Positions 1-11,103 of a DNA stretch of 64,000 bases are shown piece by piece. Origin of the DNA: Plumapathes pennacea (Eukaryota; Cnidaria; Anthozoa; Antipatharia; Myriopathidae); the NCBI GenBank assembly GCA_964036295.1, contig OZ038469.1, forward strand, positions 7,270,067 through 7,334,066, read 5' to 3'. The notes beneath the pieces are model-generated. The model made no database searches, had not been told where the DNA came from, and worked only from the letters and a program-made list of their open reading frames with translations. The position numbers were made by a program, and so were the translations under genes. The number at the start of each line of letters is the position of its first letter. Within the stretch, counting starts at the first letter, position 1.

Positions 1-987
1 ACTGCAGCAGCATCGAATGGCCTAGATTTGGATGGTCGCCATTTTGACCTCAAGCTACTGGGTCGTAAGAATCTCGACGTCTCAGTGTTTGTCTCCTGCG
101 AATTCCCAGACGAATACCTCGTCGAAGTTCTCCAACAATATTGTGAATTCAACACCACCATCAGACACCTTAAGCTAAAAGAACCGGGTTTTAACCACAT
201 CGAAAACGGCATAAGAGTTATCACTTCCACCAAGATGACAAAATCCCTGCCTGAGGTTCTGCTCAACCGCAACACGCCACTCACCTTCCGCTGCATGGGT
301 CAGCCGAAACTCTGCTTCAAGTGTTCATCGGCTGACCATCTCATTCGGGACTACCCCAAAAATAAAAAGAACATTCACATCGAAGAACACAACGCAAACG
401 ACGAGAACGACAATGAGCCGAGTGAATCGGGAAATGTCACACAACACGACGAGACCCCCGATTTCTCAGCTCCGAGCGACATGGAACCTGAATCCAAAGG
501 CACGAAGCGGGCATGCTCATCGGACAATGAGCCTTCCCCATCCAAGCACAGCACACCAGCAACCACTACATCACAGAACACACCGGAACTCTTCACTGCT
601 GATCCCAGTACTTCTACCGCTACCTCTTCTTCTGCACCTTCAGCCAGCACTCCACAACCAGACAACTCTGATCTCTTTAAACCCGTCACCGGTCCCAACT
701 ACAAAAAATTTACTGAGGCATTCAAAAAGAAAGGCAACCACCGCTCCCGCCTTATGAAAGTTATTCCTGGCGGTACATACTACCGAGCGCGCGGACTCTG
801 GGAACAATACCAGCACGGCAACTTGGCTGAGTATTCCATGCACCTCCGGCAAGGCTGTACTGAAAGATGCCTGGAGGAATGGGGCCATCTGCATGTCAAA
901 ATCAAGCAAGACGCCTTTGCAGATCTTCTACGCCTCTTTAATGAACTTTCCAAAGAATTTACTTTATTCCCATCTCAACCAAGGTGA
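1..987 (+). CDS. K1 ORF1 protein (partial), zinc-knuckle nucleic-acid-binding protein
   Basis: Open from the window edge to the TGA at 985-987 (329 codons). ORF1 products of such LINEs bind the element RNA and form the retrotransposition particle. By comparison with K4, whose ORF1 starts at 58546, about 65 N-terminal residues lie outside the window. A single CX2CX4HX4C knuckle follows CFKC near position 310-355, but its last cysteine is replaced by tyrosine (IRDYPK, against IRDCPK in K3 and K4), so zinc binding is probably lost. The middle is rich in Ser, Thr and Pro. A conserved C-terminal block (PGGTYYRARGLWEQYQ) is shared with K2 and K4. ORF2 follows with almost no gap. Confidence 0.8.
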   Translation, partial: TAAASNGLDLDGRHFDLKLLGRKNLDVSVFVSCEFPDEYLVEVLQQYCEFNTTIRHLKLKEPGFNHIENGIRVITSTKMTKSLPEVLLNRNTPLTFRCMGQPKLCFKCSSADHLIRDYPKNKKNIHIEEHNANDENDNEPSESGNVTQHDETPDFSAPSDMEPESKGTKRACSSDNEPSPSKHSTPATTTSQNTPELFTADPSTSTATSSSAPSASTPQPDNSDLFKPVTGPNYKKFTEAFKKKGNHRSRLMKVIPGGTYYRARGLWEQYQHGNLAEYSMHLRQGCTERCLEEWGHLHVKIKQDAFADLLRLFNELSKEFTLFPSQPR

Positions 988-989
988 CA

Positions 990-3900
990 ATGTATCCTTA
1001 CTTTCTAATTTTAATCATTGTGGCTTTATCTATATGCTCGCTTAATGTAAATGGCATTCACGAAAGGCCGAAGCGAAGCAAAGTTTTTTCTTCGCTCCGT
1101 GCCTTAAATTGCGACATCTACATCCTGCAGGAGACGCATGTGCAGAGTGCACTCGAGGGCGAACAGTGGGAGAGCAAATGGGGGGACGGGAAGTTTTTTC
1201 GCCCGGCTCAAATCGCTCAGCAGGAGTGGGGATACTACTTAATCCTCAATCACAGTTTAAAATCGCCTCACACCGAACGGATAAACAAGGGCGCTTAATT
1301 TTGGCCAAAATTACATCTCCTATTTCCCCTAATTTGGTATTTCAAATTCTCAATGTGTATGTGCTGAACATTGTGTCGGCCCGCCAGGGATTTTATTACA
1401 CCCTGTGGCAATACACGTTTCGCAACGTGCCGCTCGTGCTGGGCGGTGATTTTAACTGTGTACCTGATGTACACAGAGATAAGTTCGGAGGTGATGATGC
1501 TTTTGGCGACAAAGGCATTAACAAACTTCATTGTTTCACTGCAGCCAATTCGCTCATCGATATATATTGAGCCAAACACCCAACTGACTCTGTGTACACA
1601 TGGATTAAGGGACCCCGAACCATCGGTTGCCAGCTAGATCAATTTTACGTGCCGCTGTCATGGAAAATTCAAGTTTCTGACATGACAGTTAAACCTTTTG
1701 CGTATTCGGACCACTCACTGTTACGGATGACCCTCACCGTGGGGCAATCAAAGCTCCATGGGCGGGGAGTCTGGAAGTTCAATGTGTCTCTCTTACAATC
1801 TGAACATTTCTGTGAGGAGATTCTGAATTTCTGGACCCACTGGCGCACGCAAAAAGCGTCCTATTCCGATCCTAGGGTTTGGTGGGACGCTGGTAAATTG
1901 CTTATCAAACAGATCGCAATTGACCACAGCGTGCATTGTGCTAAAAGCCGGAAATCCAAGGCAAACGCCCTGGAGACCGAATATCAGGCAATTCTCAGTA
2001 ATGTCGATCCGACCGACAGCGCTCAACGCGCTCGATTGCTTGAAATAAAGGAGTCCCTTCAAGCAATTGAGGACGAGCGGATAGAAGGCATAAAATCCGG
2101 AGCAAAGAAAATTGGCTGGAATTCGGCGAAAAACCAACAAAGTATTTCTTTCAATTGGAAAATAAAAAAACAAAAAAATACGCTACAAGCGCCCTGCAGG
2201 TCGGCTGTCACGGTCACGACAGACAAAGAAATACTTGAAACCGCTCTGGATTTTTATAAGTCTCTCTACACGGAAGAACCGGTGGATGAGGCCAGTCAGA
2301 ATTGGCCCTTGAGTCAGATAAATCCTTGGCATTTAAAGACCAAGCATCTTGCGAGGACGAATTAGCACTTTCTGTGTGCTATGACGCGCTCAAGTGTATG
2401 GAGTCTGGCAAATCTCTGGGTCCCAACGGTCTGTCAGCCGAGTTTTATTTGCGTTTCTGGGGTCACTTAGGGCCTGACCTTGTCAACATGTTATGACAAG
2501 GGAGCTCTTCCCAAATCACAGCGCCGCACAATTCTTCGTCTTCTGTTTAAGAAGGAAGATCCGGCGTTGAAGAACTGGCAATCGATCTCTTTGATAAACG
2601 TGGACTACAAAATAGCCACAAAAGTTTTGGCAAATAGATTGCGTAAAGTACTCCCCCAAGTGGTCTCTGAGGACCAGACTTGCGGGATACCTGACCGCAG
2701 CATTTTTGAGAATCTATTCCTGATCCGGGATGTGATTGACTATGCACAGGAGAAGAATCTCCCTCTGGCCATAATCAGTCTGGATCAGGAGAAGGCTTTC
2801 GACAGAGTTAACCGGCGCTTTCTCCATCGAGTATTGGAAAAAATGAATTTCGGTCCAAGCTTCCGGCGCTGGATCGAAGTTATTTACACAGACACTCAGT
2901 CGGCGGTTATCAACAATGGCTGGTTGTCGGAATATTTCCAGCTAACACTGGGAGTTCGACAAGGCTGTCCCTTGTCCCCTCTCTTGTATTGTTTAGTGGC
3001 CGGAACTCTAGGCGAAGCTATCAGAAAGACAAGCATATTGAGGAAATTCCCAGGTCATCAGGCAAAGAGAGTCGTATCTCACAATATGCCGATGACGGAA
3101 CTCTGTTGTTAAAAAGCGAACACACGATCCACCGCGCGTTTCGCATAATCCACCTTTTCGAACAGGGTTCCGGGTCAAAGCTGAATCCTGATAAGATGGA
3201 GGGGATCTGGGTGGCCTCTCAGGCTGGCTGAGACACAGGTCCTTCGCCGGATAAAATGTTGTGGCGGTCGGACCGACTCAAAGTGCTTGGCTTGTTTTTT
3301 GGCAATGGGAAGCTTGACAAGCCTAATTGGTCCGATTGCGTCAACAAGCTTGAAAAACGCCTAAATTTTTGGAAGTCTCGCACCCTTTCTCTGAAAGGGA
3401 AAGCGATGATTATCAATACCTTAGGTGCCTCTGGTACACAGCCACTGTTTTGCTGATGCCCGGCTGGGTTCACACGCAGGTTTCTCAGTTAATCTGGGAC
3501 TTCCTGTGGTCAGGCAAAACCGAACTCGTGAAACAGGAAACTTGTACACTACCCTGTGACCAGGGCGGTTTACAAGTCATAAACCCTGCAGAGAAAGTGA
3601 AAGCTCTGAAGCTGCGCTGGATTCCTCTGCTCGGGGACCCAGCTTACACCACCAAGTGGGCATATTTCGGACGTTACTGGCTTGGTTTGCCGATCGGCAA
3701 ATTAATGCCTAACTGGGGATTCCTTCACTCTAATTCCCGGCCGAAATATGCTGGAGATCAAAGATCCAGAATCTACAGAAAACTTCTAACTGATGTCAAT
3801 CGGGTTAAGTCTGCCCTGCCTCAGATGCCGATCTTCCGTGTGAAAACCTTCTATCAATTGCTTATCCAGTCTCCGGGCTGACTGCATTGCGAGTCTGCAT

Positions 3901-4486
3901 GGCCATCGGAGCTCAAGCTTACGCTCTCGTGGACAGATATCTGGCCCCGTATCTATAGTGGTCTGAATACAAACAAGGAATGCGATGAGCTTGGAAGATC
4001 GCTCACAGAGTCCTTCCGACAAAGGCGTATTTACACTCCTGGAAATGCCTCTGTTTCAGTGAATGCTGCTCGCGCTGTAAGGCACGTGAAACGATCCCTC
4101 ACATCTTCCTCGACTGCGCTCAGGCGCCTTCTGTTTGGGGATGGATGTCGCAATTTACCTCTAAGTTCACCACTATTAAATTAGAACCAGCAATTGTCCT
4201 ACTCGGCCATGGCTTATCGTGGACGAAGCGGGACAAACACAAATCACTACTGTTGTTATATCTAATTAAGGTCACTATCAATCACCTCTAGCATGCTCGA
4301 AACTTATCTATTTTCGAACGCAAACAACTCTCACACACCGAACTCACAACGCAAATCACTCAAACGGTTTTTTTTCGAATCAAATCAGCATACAAACACA
4401 ACACAACAGACAAATTTACCCAATCCTGGGCAATAAATAGCGCGTTCTGCTCTATCACGCAGGGCAAGCTAGCTATTCACATTTAA
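990..4486 (+). pseudogene. K1 ORF2, endonuclease/reverse transcriptase, broken
   Basis: The ORF2 product would nick target DNA and prime reverse transcription there. Order seen: APE endonuclease (LNVNG, LQETH, GGDFNCVPD, SDHSLLRM), reverse transcriptase (DQEKAFDRVN, VRQGCPLSPLLY, QYADDGTLLL), then a C-terminal region with a Cys-rich finger (RCKARETI...DCAQ). The reading frame is broken many times: the first frame ends at 1298, and later pieces run 1592-2365, 2302-2496, 2480-3112, 2989-3231, 3256-3456 and 3369-3881. The natural stop is TAA at 4484-4486. The first ATG after ORF1 is at 990. K4 has a downstream ATG at 59741 that K1 lacks because of a short deletion. It is a fossil copy. Confidence 0.85.
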
Positions 4487-4642
4487 TTTGCAGTCACGCT
4501 CGTGTGATTCGTTTCTAATTAGTTTCTAATTGTTTTTGAGGACAGTCACCCCGTGACTGCCCTGTTGCCGTAAACACGGTACTCTTAAGTACCTGCTAAA
4601 CGGCTCAAGTGCCGATAATTCGTGATTACTATTGATTTTTCC

Positions 4643-4961
4643 AAAGTTAAGCCCGTTCCAGCGGGGACACTTTTTCGATGGGTGCCCGTCAGGGAATACC
4701 TTGATCGAGTTTCCTTTTTCATTTTTAGCATATTCAATCAGCTTTATCTCACTCGTTATTAATCTCCAATCCATAATTTTTGTTACATGATTTAGTCTAC
4801 CGCATAGAGTCAACCTTTCGTCCATAACTAAATTTATGCAGGTCTGGGCGTACCTGTAGTACCGGGCTCTATGCGGCTTATGACCCTTATAATTCACAAT
4901 TTCCAACTTAAGGCTGTTCCGGCGGGGACAGTTCTAGGATGGGTGACCGTCAGGGAATACC
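4643..4961 (+). repeat. K1 3' UTR: two tandem 5S-rRNA-like modules
   Basis: Two segments, 4644-4700 and 4904-4961, match the middle of the 5S rRNA genes of this window in the sense of the LINE: AAGTTAAGCCCG (box A region) and GGATGGGTG.CCGTCAGGG (box C region) in the right order and spacing. Between and after them lies a perfect 10-bp inverted repeat, CCGCATAGAG (4800-4809) with CTCTATGCGG (4867-4876). The same double module is found in K2, K3 and K4. The second module of K1 is cut off at 5117. The resemblance is visible by eye; a role is not known. Confidence 0.75.
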
Positions 4962-5110
4962 TTGATCGAGTTTCCTTTTTCATTTTTAGCACTTTCAATC
5001 AGTTAGATCTCACTTGCTATTAATCTACACTCAATAATTTTTGTTACATGATTTAGTATACTGCATAGAGTCAACCTTTCGTCCATTAAAAGACTTATGC
5101 AGGTCTGGGC

Positions 5111-5611
5111 GTGCCTGTAGACAGTTATTTTAATTGGATAATAAAAAAACCGGTTTCCGCTCACGTGGCTGATACTTGTCAAAATTGTGTTTCGTTCGTG
5201 GCGAAATGCAAAAACAATGACAGCGAACTGCATAAAAAAACTCCTACGAAAGTCATCAAATCGGACGATTTCTGTCGAGTGTGCAGATGTGATCCAGCTG
5301 TACTTGGCAGGGGAAAATGTAACTTATTCAGCGGGAAAAAATCCCTGGACGAAAAGTTAGCAGACCGACTGTCCAAGGTGTTGGACATGCCAGTGACAAA
5401 AACAGACCTAGTCCTACTTCTAAGGGTTTGTGAACGATTCTCGCTGCAGCACCGCCTGTCAGATTACAGAAAAATAAGACATCTGACTAAATCATTCAAG
5501 ACTCAAGTTCCTGCTCTGAGCGAATACGGTAGCCGAAACTGGCGACAGAAGCGTAGTAAAACAATACTTCGAGGGAAAATGATCAGCATACAGATTTTAA
5601 TACATTCTTGA
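5111..5611 (+). pseudogene. Unrecognised Cys-containing frame, weakly ZAD-like
   Basis: An open frame of 166 codons, the first two lying in K1. The distinctive part is FCRVCRCD followed by a basic/leucine-rich stretch (KSLDEKLADRLSKVLDMPV) and LLRVCERF. A CX2C pair followed about 60 residues later by another Cys recalls zinc-finger-associated (ZAD) or related DNA-binding domains, but the last CX2C pair is incomplete. The start is not reliable, because the upstream codons come from the LINE junction. It could equally be one exon of a transposon gene or a chance frame. I do not assign a function. Confidence 0.3.
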
Positions 5612-5621
5612 AGTGATCGAG

Positions 5622-6132
5622 TTACAAACTATACGGGATAGAATATATTTGCCACGGTGATTGTTCGATTTCCACTAACCTTTGTTGCTTGTCCTTTCTA
5701 AATAAGTATCTGAGTTTAACACAAAACGGCGTCTGAAGCTCCCGATTTGCTTTCAAGTGCTGGTTCCTTTGCGGAGCCGTTTCTCCATCCACTGCATCTC
5801 CTGATAAACAAGCCAATGATATGCCGTGCGACTCGAGTTCCGTGTGAGAAGTAATCAGGGAAACAAGTGGGCAAATAACCAGCAATATGGGACTTTCAGG
5901 ATATATAAAACCGCGTGCAGCGAAAATGTCGACAGATGTCAGGAATCACTTGGAAGGTGAGAGACTTTCCAAAGCCGGTAGGAAGCACTGCGAATACATC
6001 CTTCCTCAAAATGTACTGTAAAACTGCGTCTCGCTGCTGGGGTTTTAAACATTCGATTTCGGGAAACTTCGAGTGAATCGTTTCAACGATTGCTAAACTT
6101 GCTTCGAGAAACAACACTTCTTCGACGGACAC
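5622..6132 (-). pseudogene. RecQ-like DNA helicase fragment, N-terminal part
   Basis: Read on the minus strand, the first piece (6132 to 5896) gives LKPQQRDAVLQYIL followed by a Walker A motif, LPTGFGKSLTFQ. The second piece (5885 to 5622) gives VICPLVSLITSHTELESHG, the next conserved RecQ block. The two pieces are in different frames with a short gap, so either a small intron or a frameshift separates them. The rest of the helicase (DEAH box, motifs IV-VI, RQC, HRDC) is absent. A working helicase is therefore excluded. Truncated RecQ-like genes are often carried by invertebrate transposons. Confidence 0.65.
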
Positions 6133-6306
6133 TTTGGTTTTGCTTCAAAAACGGTTTTACCAACTCATCAGATTAGACCAATCACTGACTTCGTGAGAAA
6201 ACAATCTTGGTTGAGCCAATGAGAGTGCCAGGGTCAGATTTTGACTTGGGAGCTTTAAAACGCCTTGTGATTGGAGCGGCACTTTCAAAGACAACGACGT
6301 TTGTTA

Positions 6307-6420
6307 CCAGAGGTTTCTCGCCTCGGCTTCGCCTCGCCCCCAGCCCCCCGCCGCCCATGATTTCGGCCCCAGCTCTACGGGGCCGCACAGCCCAGATTTC
6401 CGAGAGCGAGAAACCTCTGG
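6307..6420. repeat. GC-rich fold-back with 14-bp arms
   Basis: CCAGAGGTTTCTCG at 6307-6320 is repeated as its exact reverse complement at 6407-6420. Between the arms, GGCCCC (6366-6371) and GGGGCC (6379-6384) form an inner stem. The fold-back lies upstream of the minus-strand RecQ-like fragment and could be the terminus or promoter of the transposon that carried it. Confidence 0.6.
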
Positions 6421-6529
6421 AACCCAGGGTACCTCTGGTGGAGCTTTTGCTCAGGGGTGGTCGGTTCGTCCTTGACCTTCCACCTCTCTCACCTGGGTTT
6501 GGAGATTCTTACAGCTCATCTGGGCAGTC

Positions 6530-7876
6530 ATGGTGCTCCAACACCGTTGCACTGTTACTGTCCACGTGCAGGCAGGGTTAGGTTCCGTTGACCGCCCTTG
6601 CTTTATTTCTGCGTGCTTAGACGCCGTACCTAAAGAACAAATTAAATGTGCAAGATCTTGGTTTGTATTACCAGGTCACTTTTGTCTCTGAGGAGGCTAA
6701 AAACCGTTTCTATACGAATGGCTTATCCATTCGAGGTTGTAACGTCCCGATCCAAGAAGCTGACGAGACTAAACTGGTTAGAGTTTATCGTGTCCCGTTC
6801 GAGGTTCCTGAGGGTAATGTCAGTGCTATCCTTAGCTCCTACGGTGACGTTATCTCACATGTCTTTGAGAAGAACAAGGTTGATGGCCTATACACTGGGA
6901 CCCGCCTATTACGCATGAGGGTTAAATCTCCCATTCCTGACCGCTTATCGGTCGCAAGCTACCCTTTTGGGGTTTGGTATCCGGGTCAGCCTAAATTGTG
7001 CCGAGTCTGTCAGGCTCGTGGTCACTTGGCTTCTAACTGCCCAAATTGTGGCTTGTGTCGGCTGTGTCGCAACCCTGGGCACATTGCCCGAATTGTCCTG
7101 ATCGTGGCCCTGGTGAGCCTGGCGTCTTTGCTTGGGGTGCTGCTTCCACTAGGCCAGCTGCGCCTGCTGGAGCTAGATCTGGTGCTCCTGCTAATGAGTC
7201 CGGTACGCCTGTGCCTGCTAATGAGTCTCTTCCCAGAGACGAGAATCCTCGTTTTGAGGAGAACTCCACCGAATCCATGGACGTTGCCAATGAAAGTGCC
7301 CCTGGCGAGGGTGGTGTCGGTGATGGTGCTGGTGATAATGTTGCTGGTACTGGGGATAGCACTGGTGTTGATGAGGGCGAAGGTGGTGATCGTGAAGGCG
7401 TCCATGTTGAAGGCAGCAGTGATGGCAGTGTAGCAGCTAATACCGGTGTTGGGGTTAACATCGGTGCTGGTTCCGACACGATCCCTCCCACCCTGGTGGG
7501 CACGACTATCGAAGTCGTAAGCGAAGGGGATGCCCCTTCTGTCTTCGAGAGCCCTGAAGACGCAGAATTCCATGATAGTGTGGAATCCCTCATGGAGGTT
7601 CTGGTGGATACTGAGGCAGTTGCTCCAAGCATCCTTAATAACCCGCCTTCCACCGCAGATGAATCCTAAGTGCTTGACTCAGAAGGGTTCCTGCTGGTTA
7701 AATCTAATCAGGACAAACGCCGCGAGCTGCGAACCAATGCTGCTGCGCAAATTTTCAGCCTTGAGCACCCGCGGCCTGGTCGCTCGTCCTCCTGTGACTC
7801 ACGACTGCGCTCACGCTCTCCGCCTCGCCAGAAGATAAGTTCTTCTCCGGTTAAGGGCCGTAAATCTAAGAAGTAA
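6530..7876 (+). pseudogene. T1 ORF1, two zinc knuckles and Arg/Ser-rich tail, broken
   Basis: Starting at ATG 6530 the product resembles T5 ORF1. It needs a frame change before 6648 and another near 7085, and has a TAA at 7667-7669. Two tandem CX2CX4HX4C knuckles are visible (CRVCQARGHLASNC, then CRLCRNPGHIAR with the last Cys across the second frame change). A long acidic, Gly/Val-rich region follows, then the family motif LDSEGFLLV and a short Arg/Ser tail (SRLRSRSPPRQK). The protein would coat element RNA. It is inactive here. Confidence 0.8.
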
Positions 7877-8361
7877 TGTTATTTTCCATTATGTTCGGGG
7901 CTTTTTTTCTTGCCCCCCAACCCTTCAGTCGTTCTCCACCTATGGTAGCTTATCATACACTTATTGTAATTATAGTAACTGGGTACACGGGCAAACCCCC
8001 GTGTAATGTATCACTTAGTAATATGGGCAAACCCCTATATGGTTTCAGCATTGCGGGCAGACCTTCGCATTGCTTGGTCTCAGGTTCCATGGGCAAACCC
8101 CCACGTAATGGCATTACAAGGTTATCAAGTATCATGGGCAAACCCCCATGTAATGGCGTTGCAGGCAAACCCCTGCTTCACCCGGTTTTCTCTAGTAATA
8201 TGGGCAAACTCCCATCCTTTAGTTACAATGTTATTAAGTATCATGGGCAAACCCCCATGCTTTGGTATTTTGGGTTCCATGGGTAAACCCCCATGCATTA
8301 GGGTCTGTTTTGCGGATCCTCCCAAGACCGTTTTTTGCCTGTGTCAATCCTCCATTTACTA
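7877..8361 (+). repeat. T1 inter-ORF hairpin ladder
   Basis: About nine short palindromes fill the gap between ORF1 and ORF2. Most have a 5-7 bp stem and the loop CAAACC. Examples: ACACGGG (7985-7991) with CCCGTGT (7998-8004); GCAGG (8161-8165) with CCTGC (8172-8176); several CATGGG with CCCATG. The stem bases change together while the loop stays, which is the mark of a selected RNA structure. Frames across this region are side effects of the repeats and are not genes. Confidence 0.8.
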
Positions 8362-10252
8362 ATGGTGCAGTTACTCACAATCAACATCAATGGCTTGAGA
8401 GATTCCAGGAAGCGGGCTGCTTTCATCCGCTGGCTCCATTCTCAGCAAGCCGATCTCATTTGTATCCAGGAGACACATTCTGCATGCGACGCTGAAATCC
8501 AGTCCTGGTTCTCTTCATCGGGTTATTGTTATACTTCCTCTCATGGTTCTAACAAGTCAGCCGTGTCTGTACTCTATTTAAGCGCGGTTATACTCTGGCC
8601 AACTCCGTCAAGGACAACCTTGGCCGTTTTTGGCTTTGTCGTTTTCAGTACCAAGGTAATTTCTTCCAAGTTGCTAATGTATATGCACCTAATCAAAACC
8701 CCGATCGTGATGCCTTCTTTGAAGACATCTCCCAGCTTGATCCTTCCTCCTCAACCCTACTTACTGGCGATTTTAATGCGGTATTAGTCCCTAGTGTTGA
8801 CAGGAGGGGCGGTAACCCCTCTTCCTCCCGCAAGAGCACCACTGCTCTTTCGGAACTTTTTGAGTTATGTGGTTGTTCATATACCTGGAGGTTGCTTCAC
8901 TCTAATGTTCACAGTTTTTCCTGGACTAAGTCTGATGGTTCGGTAGCCTCTCGCATTGATCTTATCGGCTGCCCACATGACTGGATCCCCTGTGTCTGCA
9001 TGTGAGATGTTGCCTTGCCCCTACTCGGATCACTGTGCGGTTCTTTGTTCCTTCTCCATCCCTGAGTCCATTCCTCGTGGCCCTGGGTTTTGGAAACTCA
9101 ATTGCTCCATTCTTGACAATCCTGCCTTTTCTGCTGAGGTCGAGTCTTTTTGGGCTGACTGGCGTCTTCGCAAGTCTTCCTTCCAGTCCATTCTAAACTG
9201 ATGGGACATTGGTAAAACTAGAATCAAACAACTAGCTGTGCGGTTCTCCAAACAAAAAGCTGCCGCTCCTCTTGCTGAACGTAACAAACTCATTGCCCGT
9301 GCCAGCGAGTATAAGGCCCAGCTTGATGCTGGTTGTACCTCCTGCCTGGATGATTATAGAAGGGTCCTCCAGTTAGTTAGCGCCATTGACTCCATTGTCG
9401 CTAAAGGTGCTCAAATCCGTTCTCGAGCTCGATGGGTGGAGGAGGGTGAAACTTCCTCTGCCTATTTCTATTGTCTGGAAAAACTTCGGAGCAACAACCG
9501 CTGGTTTTCTGCGGTTCGTAATCTAGACGGATCCTTTACATCTGACTTGCTTGGCATCATTGCAGCTTGGCGCTCTTTCTATGTAAACTTGTTCTCGAGT
9601 TCTCCTACTCTCACCTCTGCTCAAGACGAATTGCTAGCCAAACTGGAGTACACCCTCTCCCCTTCGGATTCCTCCATCTGTGAAGGGCCAATCACGGTTG
9701 ACGAGGCTCGTGAAGCTCTGTTGGCCATGGCGCACAACAAGTCCCCTGGTATCGATGGGCTCCCCATGGAGTTTTACGTCAAATTCTGGGGTATCCTTGG
9801 TCACGACTTAGTGTTAGTCCTTAACCAGATCCGCCAAACTGGCCACATGTCCATGTCCCAGAAGAGAGGCCTCATCACCCTCCTCTACAAGAAGGGCGAC
9901 CGTTTCGAAATGGGGAACTGGCGCCCCATTACCCTTCTCTGCGCCGACTACAAGATTCCGGTGCGCTGTATTGCCGGTCGCCCGCTAAAGGTCATTGCAT
10001 CTGTGGTCTCGCCTGATCAATCCTGGGGCGTTCCCGGGCGTTTTATAGGCGAAAATGTGGCTTTGCTCCCGGATGTGGTCACCTACACCACCGAAAATCA
10101 TCTCCCGGCCGCCATCTTGTCCTTCGATCAGCAAAAGGCCTTTGATCGTGTGGAATGGTCTTCTTGTTTAAAACCCTCACGTCTATGGGTTTTGGGCCCG
10201 ACTTTATTGGCTGGGTGAGATTGCTCTACTTGTTACCTCAGAGTGCGGTGTT
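8362..10252 (+). pseudogene. T1 ORF2, 5' part (endonuclease and start of reverse transcriptase)
   Basis: Starts at ATG 8362 (MVQLLTININGLRDSRKR), the position matching the T2 ORF2 start. Endonuclease motifs are seen in pieces (CIQETHS, PYSDHCAVL), and the reverse transcriptase begins with NWRPITLLCADYKI and FDQQKAFDRVEW. Frames break near 8565, 8790-8950 and 9201. The frame ends at the insertion point of the CR1-like LINE and resumes at 18628 with VNGYTSEFF. It is non-functional. Confidence 0.85.
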
Positions 10253-10379
10253 TAAAGATTACTTCACATTTTAAAGGGAAGACTCAATCTGAAACACCTA
10301 CTGCTACTCCAAATGGCCCAACTTTCACCCTACAACTAGTGTCAAGCACCAAAGTCGAAAAAGAACTGTGATCACTGAA

Positions 10380-11103
10380 AACAAATAAGGCCTTGGACTA
10401 GACAAACTTTCAGCACGCCTATTAAAGGACTCAGCGCCTGTGATAGCTTATTCTGTGGCCGAACTTATAAAAATAGGTCCTTTAGTAGTGGACGATTTCC
10501 AAAGATGGAAATCCGCGAAAGTTATCGCCATTTTTAAAACGGGTGACAGAACAGACCCAACCAATTACAGGCCTATATCTATTCTTCCCACCCTGAGCAA
10601 GATCGTGGAGAGGGCAGCCCATAACCAACTCTATACTTTCATCCAAGACAACAAATTACTAATGGATGGACAACATGGATTCCAACAGCGAAGAGCAACA
10701 ACAACAGCGCTAACGAAATTCACGGACGAGATCCTGAATAATCTCGATCACGGCCACGTGACGGGTGTGGTCTACCTTGATCTGAAAAAAGCCTTCGACA
10801 CAGTGGGCCACACCATCTTGATTAACAAGTTAAAGAACATGGGAGTAACTAGTTACAGCTTAGCATGGTTTGACTCGTACCTAGGAAACCGGACCCAGAG
10901 AATGTCAATAGAATCAACGCTATCTGGCCTAAGAAAAGTGTCAACAGGTGTACCACAAGGAAGCATCCTGGGCCCACTGCTGTTCTTGGTTTTTATCAAC
11001 GGAGTTCAGCTAGGTTTAAGACACTCACAAATGACACTTTTTGCGGATGCTATGGCGTTACATTGCTCATCGGCCACACCCTCCAAATTGCAGACCATGT
11101 TAA
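10380..11103 (+). pseudogene. CR1-like reverse transcriptase, N-terminal portion
   Basis: The frame starts as LKTNKALGLDKLSARLLK, runs through a reverse transcriptase core (NYRPISILPTLSKI, DLKKAFDTVGH, GVPQGSILGPLL) and is cut at LQTML by the DNA transposon. The catalytic box reads FADAMAL where FADD is expected, so one of the two essential aspartates is lost. The rest of the frame resumes at 17590. The family is distinct from the K and T LINEs. The endonuclease half is missing through 5' truncation. Confidence 0.85.

Larger units (their letters stand above)
1..5117 (+). mobile_element. LINE K1, U2-site family, 5' end outside window, 3' end lost
   Basis: This is a Tx1-clade-like non-LTR retrotransposon: ORF1 with one zinc knuckle, ORF2 with APE-type endonuclease and reverse transcriptase, then a long 3' UTR. 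It is the same family as K2, K3 and K4, which sit inside U2 snRNA genes in this window. The 5' end lies before position 1. The 3' UTR stops abruptly at 5117, inside the second copy of a duplicated UTR module, where unrelated sequence begins. The expected A-rich tail, U2 3' half and U1 5' end are absent, so a deletion or replacement followed insertion. The clade assignment is from family knowledge (Keno elements of the Tx1 clade are the described APE-type LINEs in U2 genes). Confidence 0.85.
5118..6431. mobile_element. Foreign segment replacing the K1/U2/U1/T1 junction, probably a transposon fragment
   Basis: This 1.3 kb matches neither LINE family nor the array spacers. It holds a zinc-finger-like frame on the plus strand (5183-5611), a RecQ-helicase-like fragment on the minus strand (5622-6132), an AT-poor stretch and a fold-back (6307-6420). 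It stands where K1's tail, the U2 3' half, a spacer and the start of a U1 gene would be expected. RecQ-like fragments are common in invertebrate transposons, so I read it as part of one. No target duplication or matching termini could be found, and both borders are set only by where the LINE similarity stops. Confidence 0.4.

Noticed and set aside
7953..8325. Regularly spaced short palindromes that recall a CRISPR array
   Set aside because: The repeats are not identical, the spacing is irregular, the stems covary, they lie between two ORFs of a eukaryotic LINE, and there are no cas genes.
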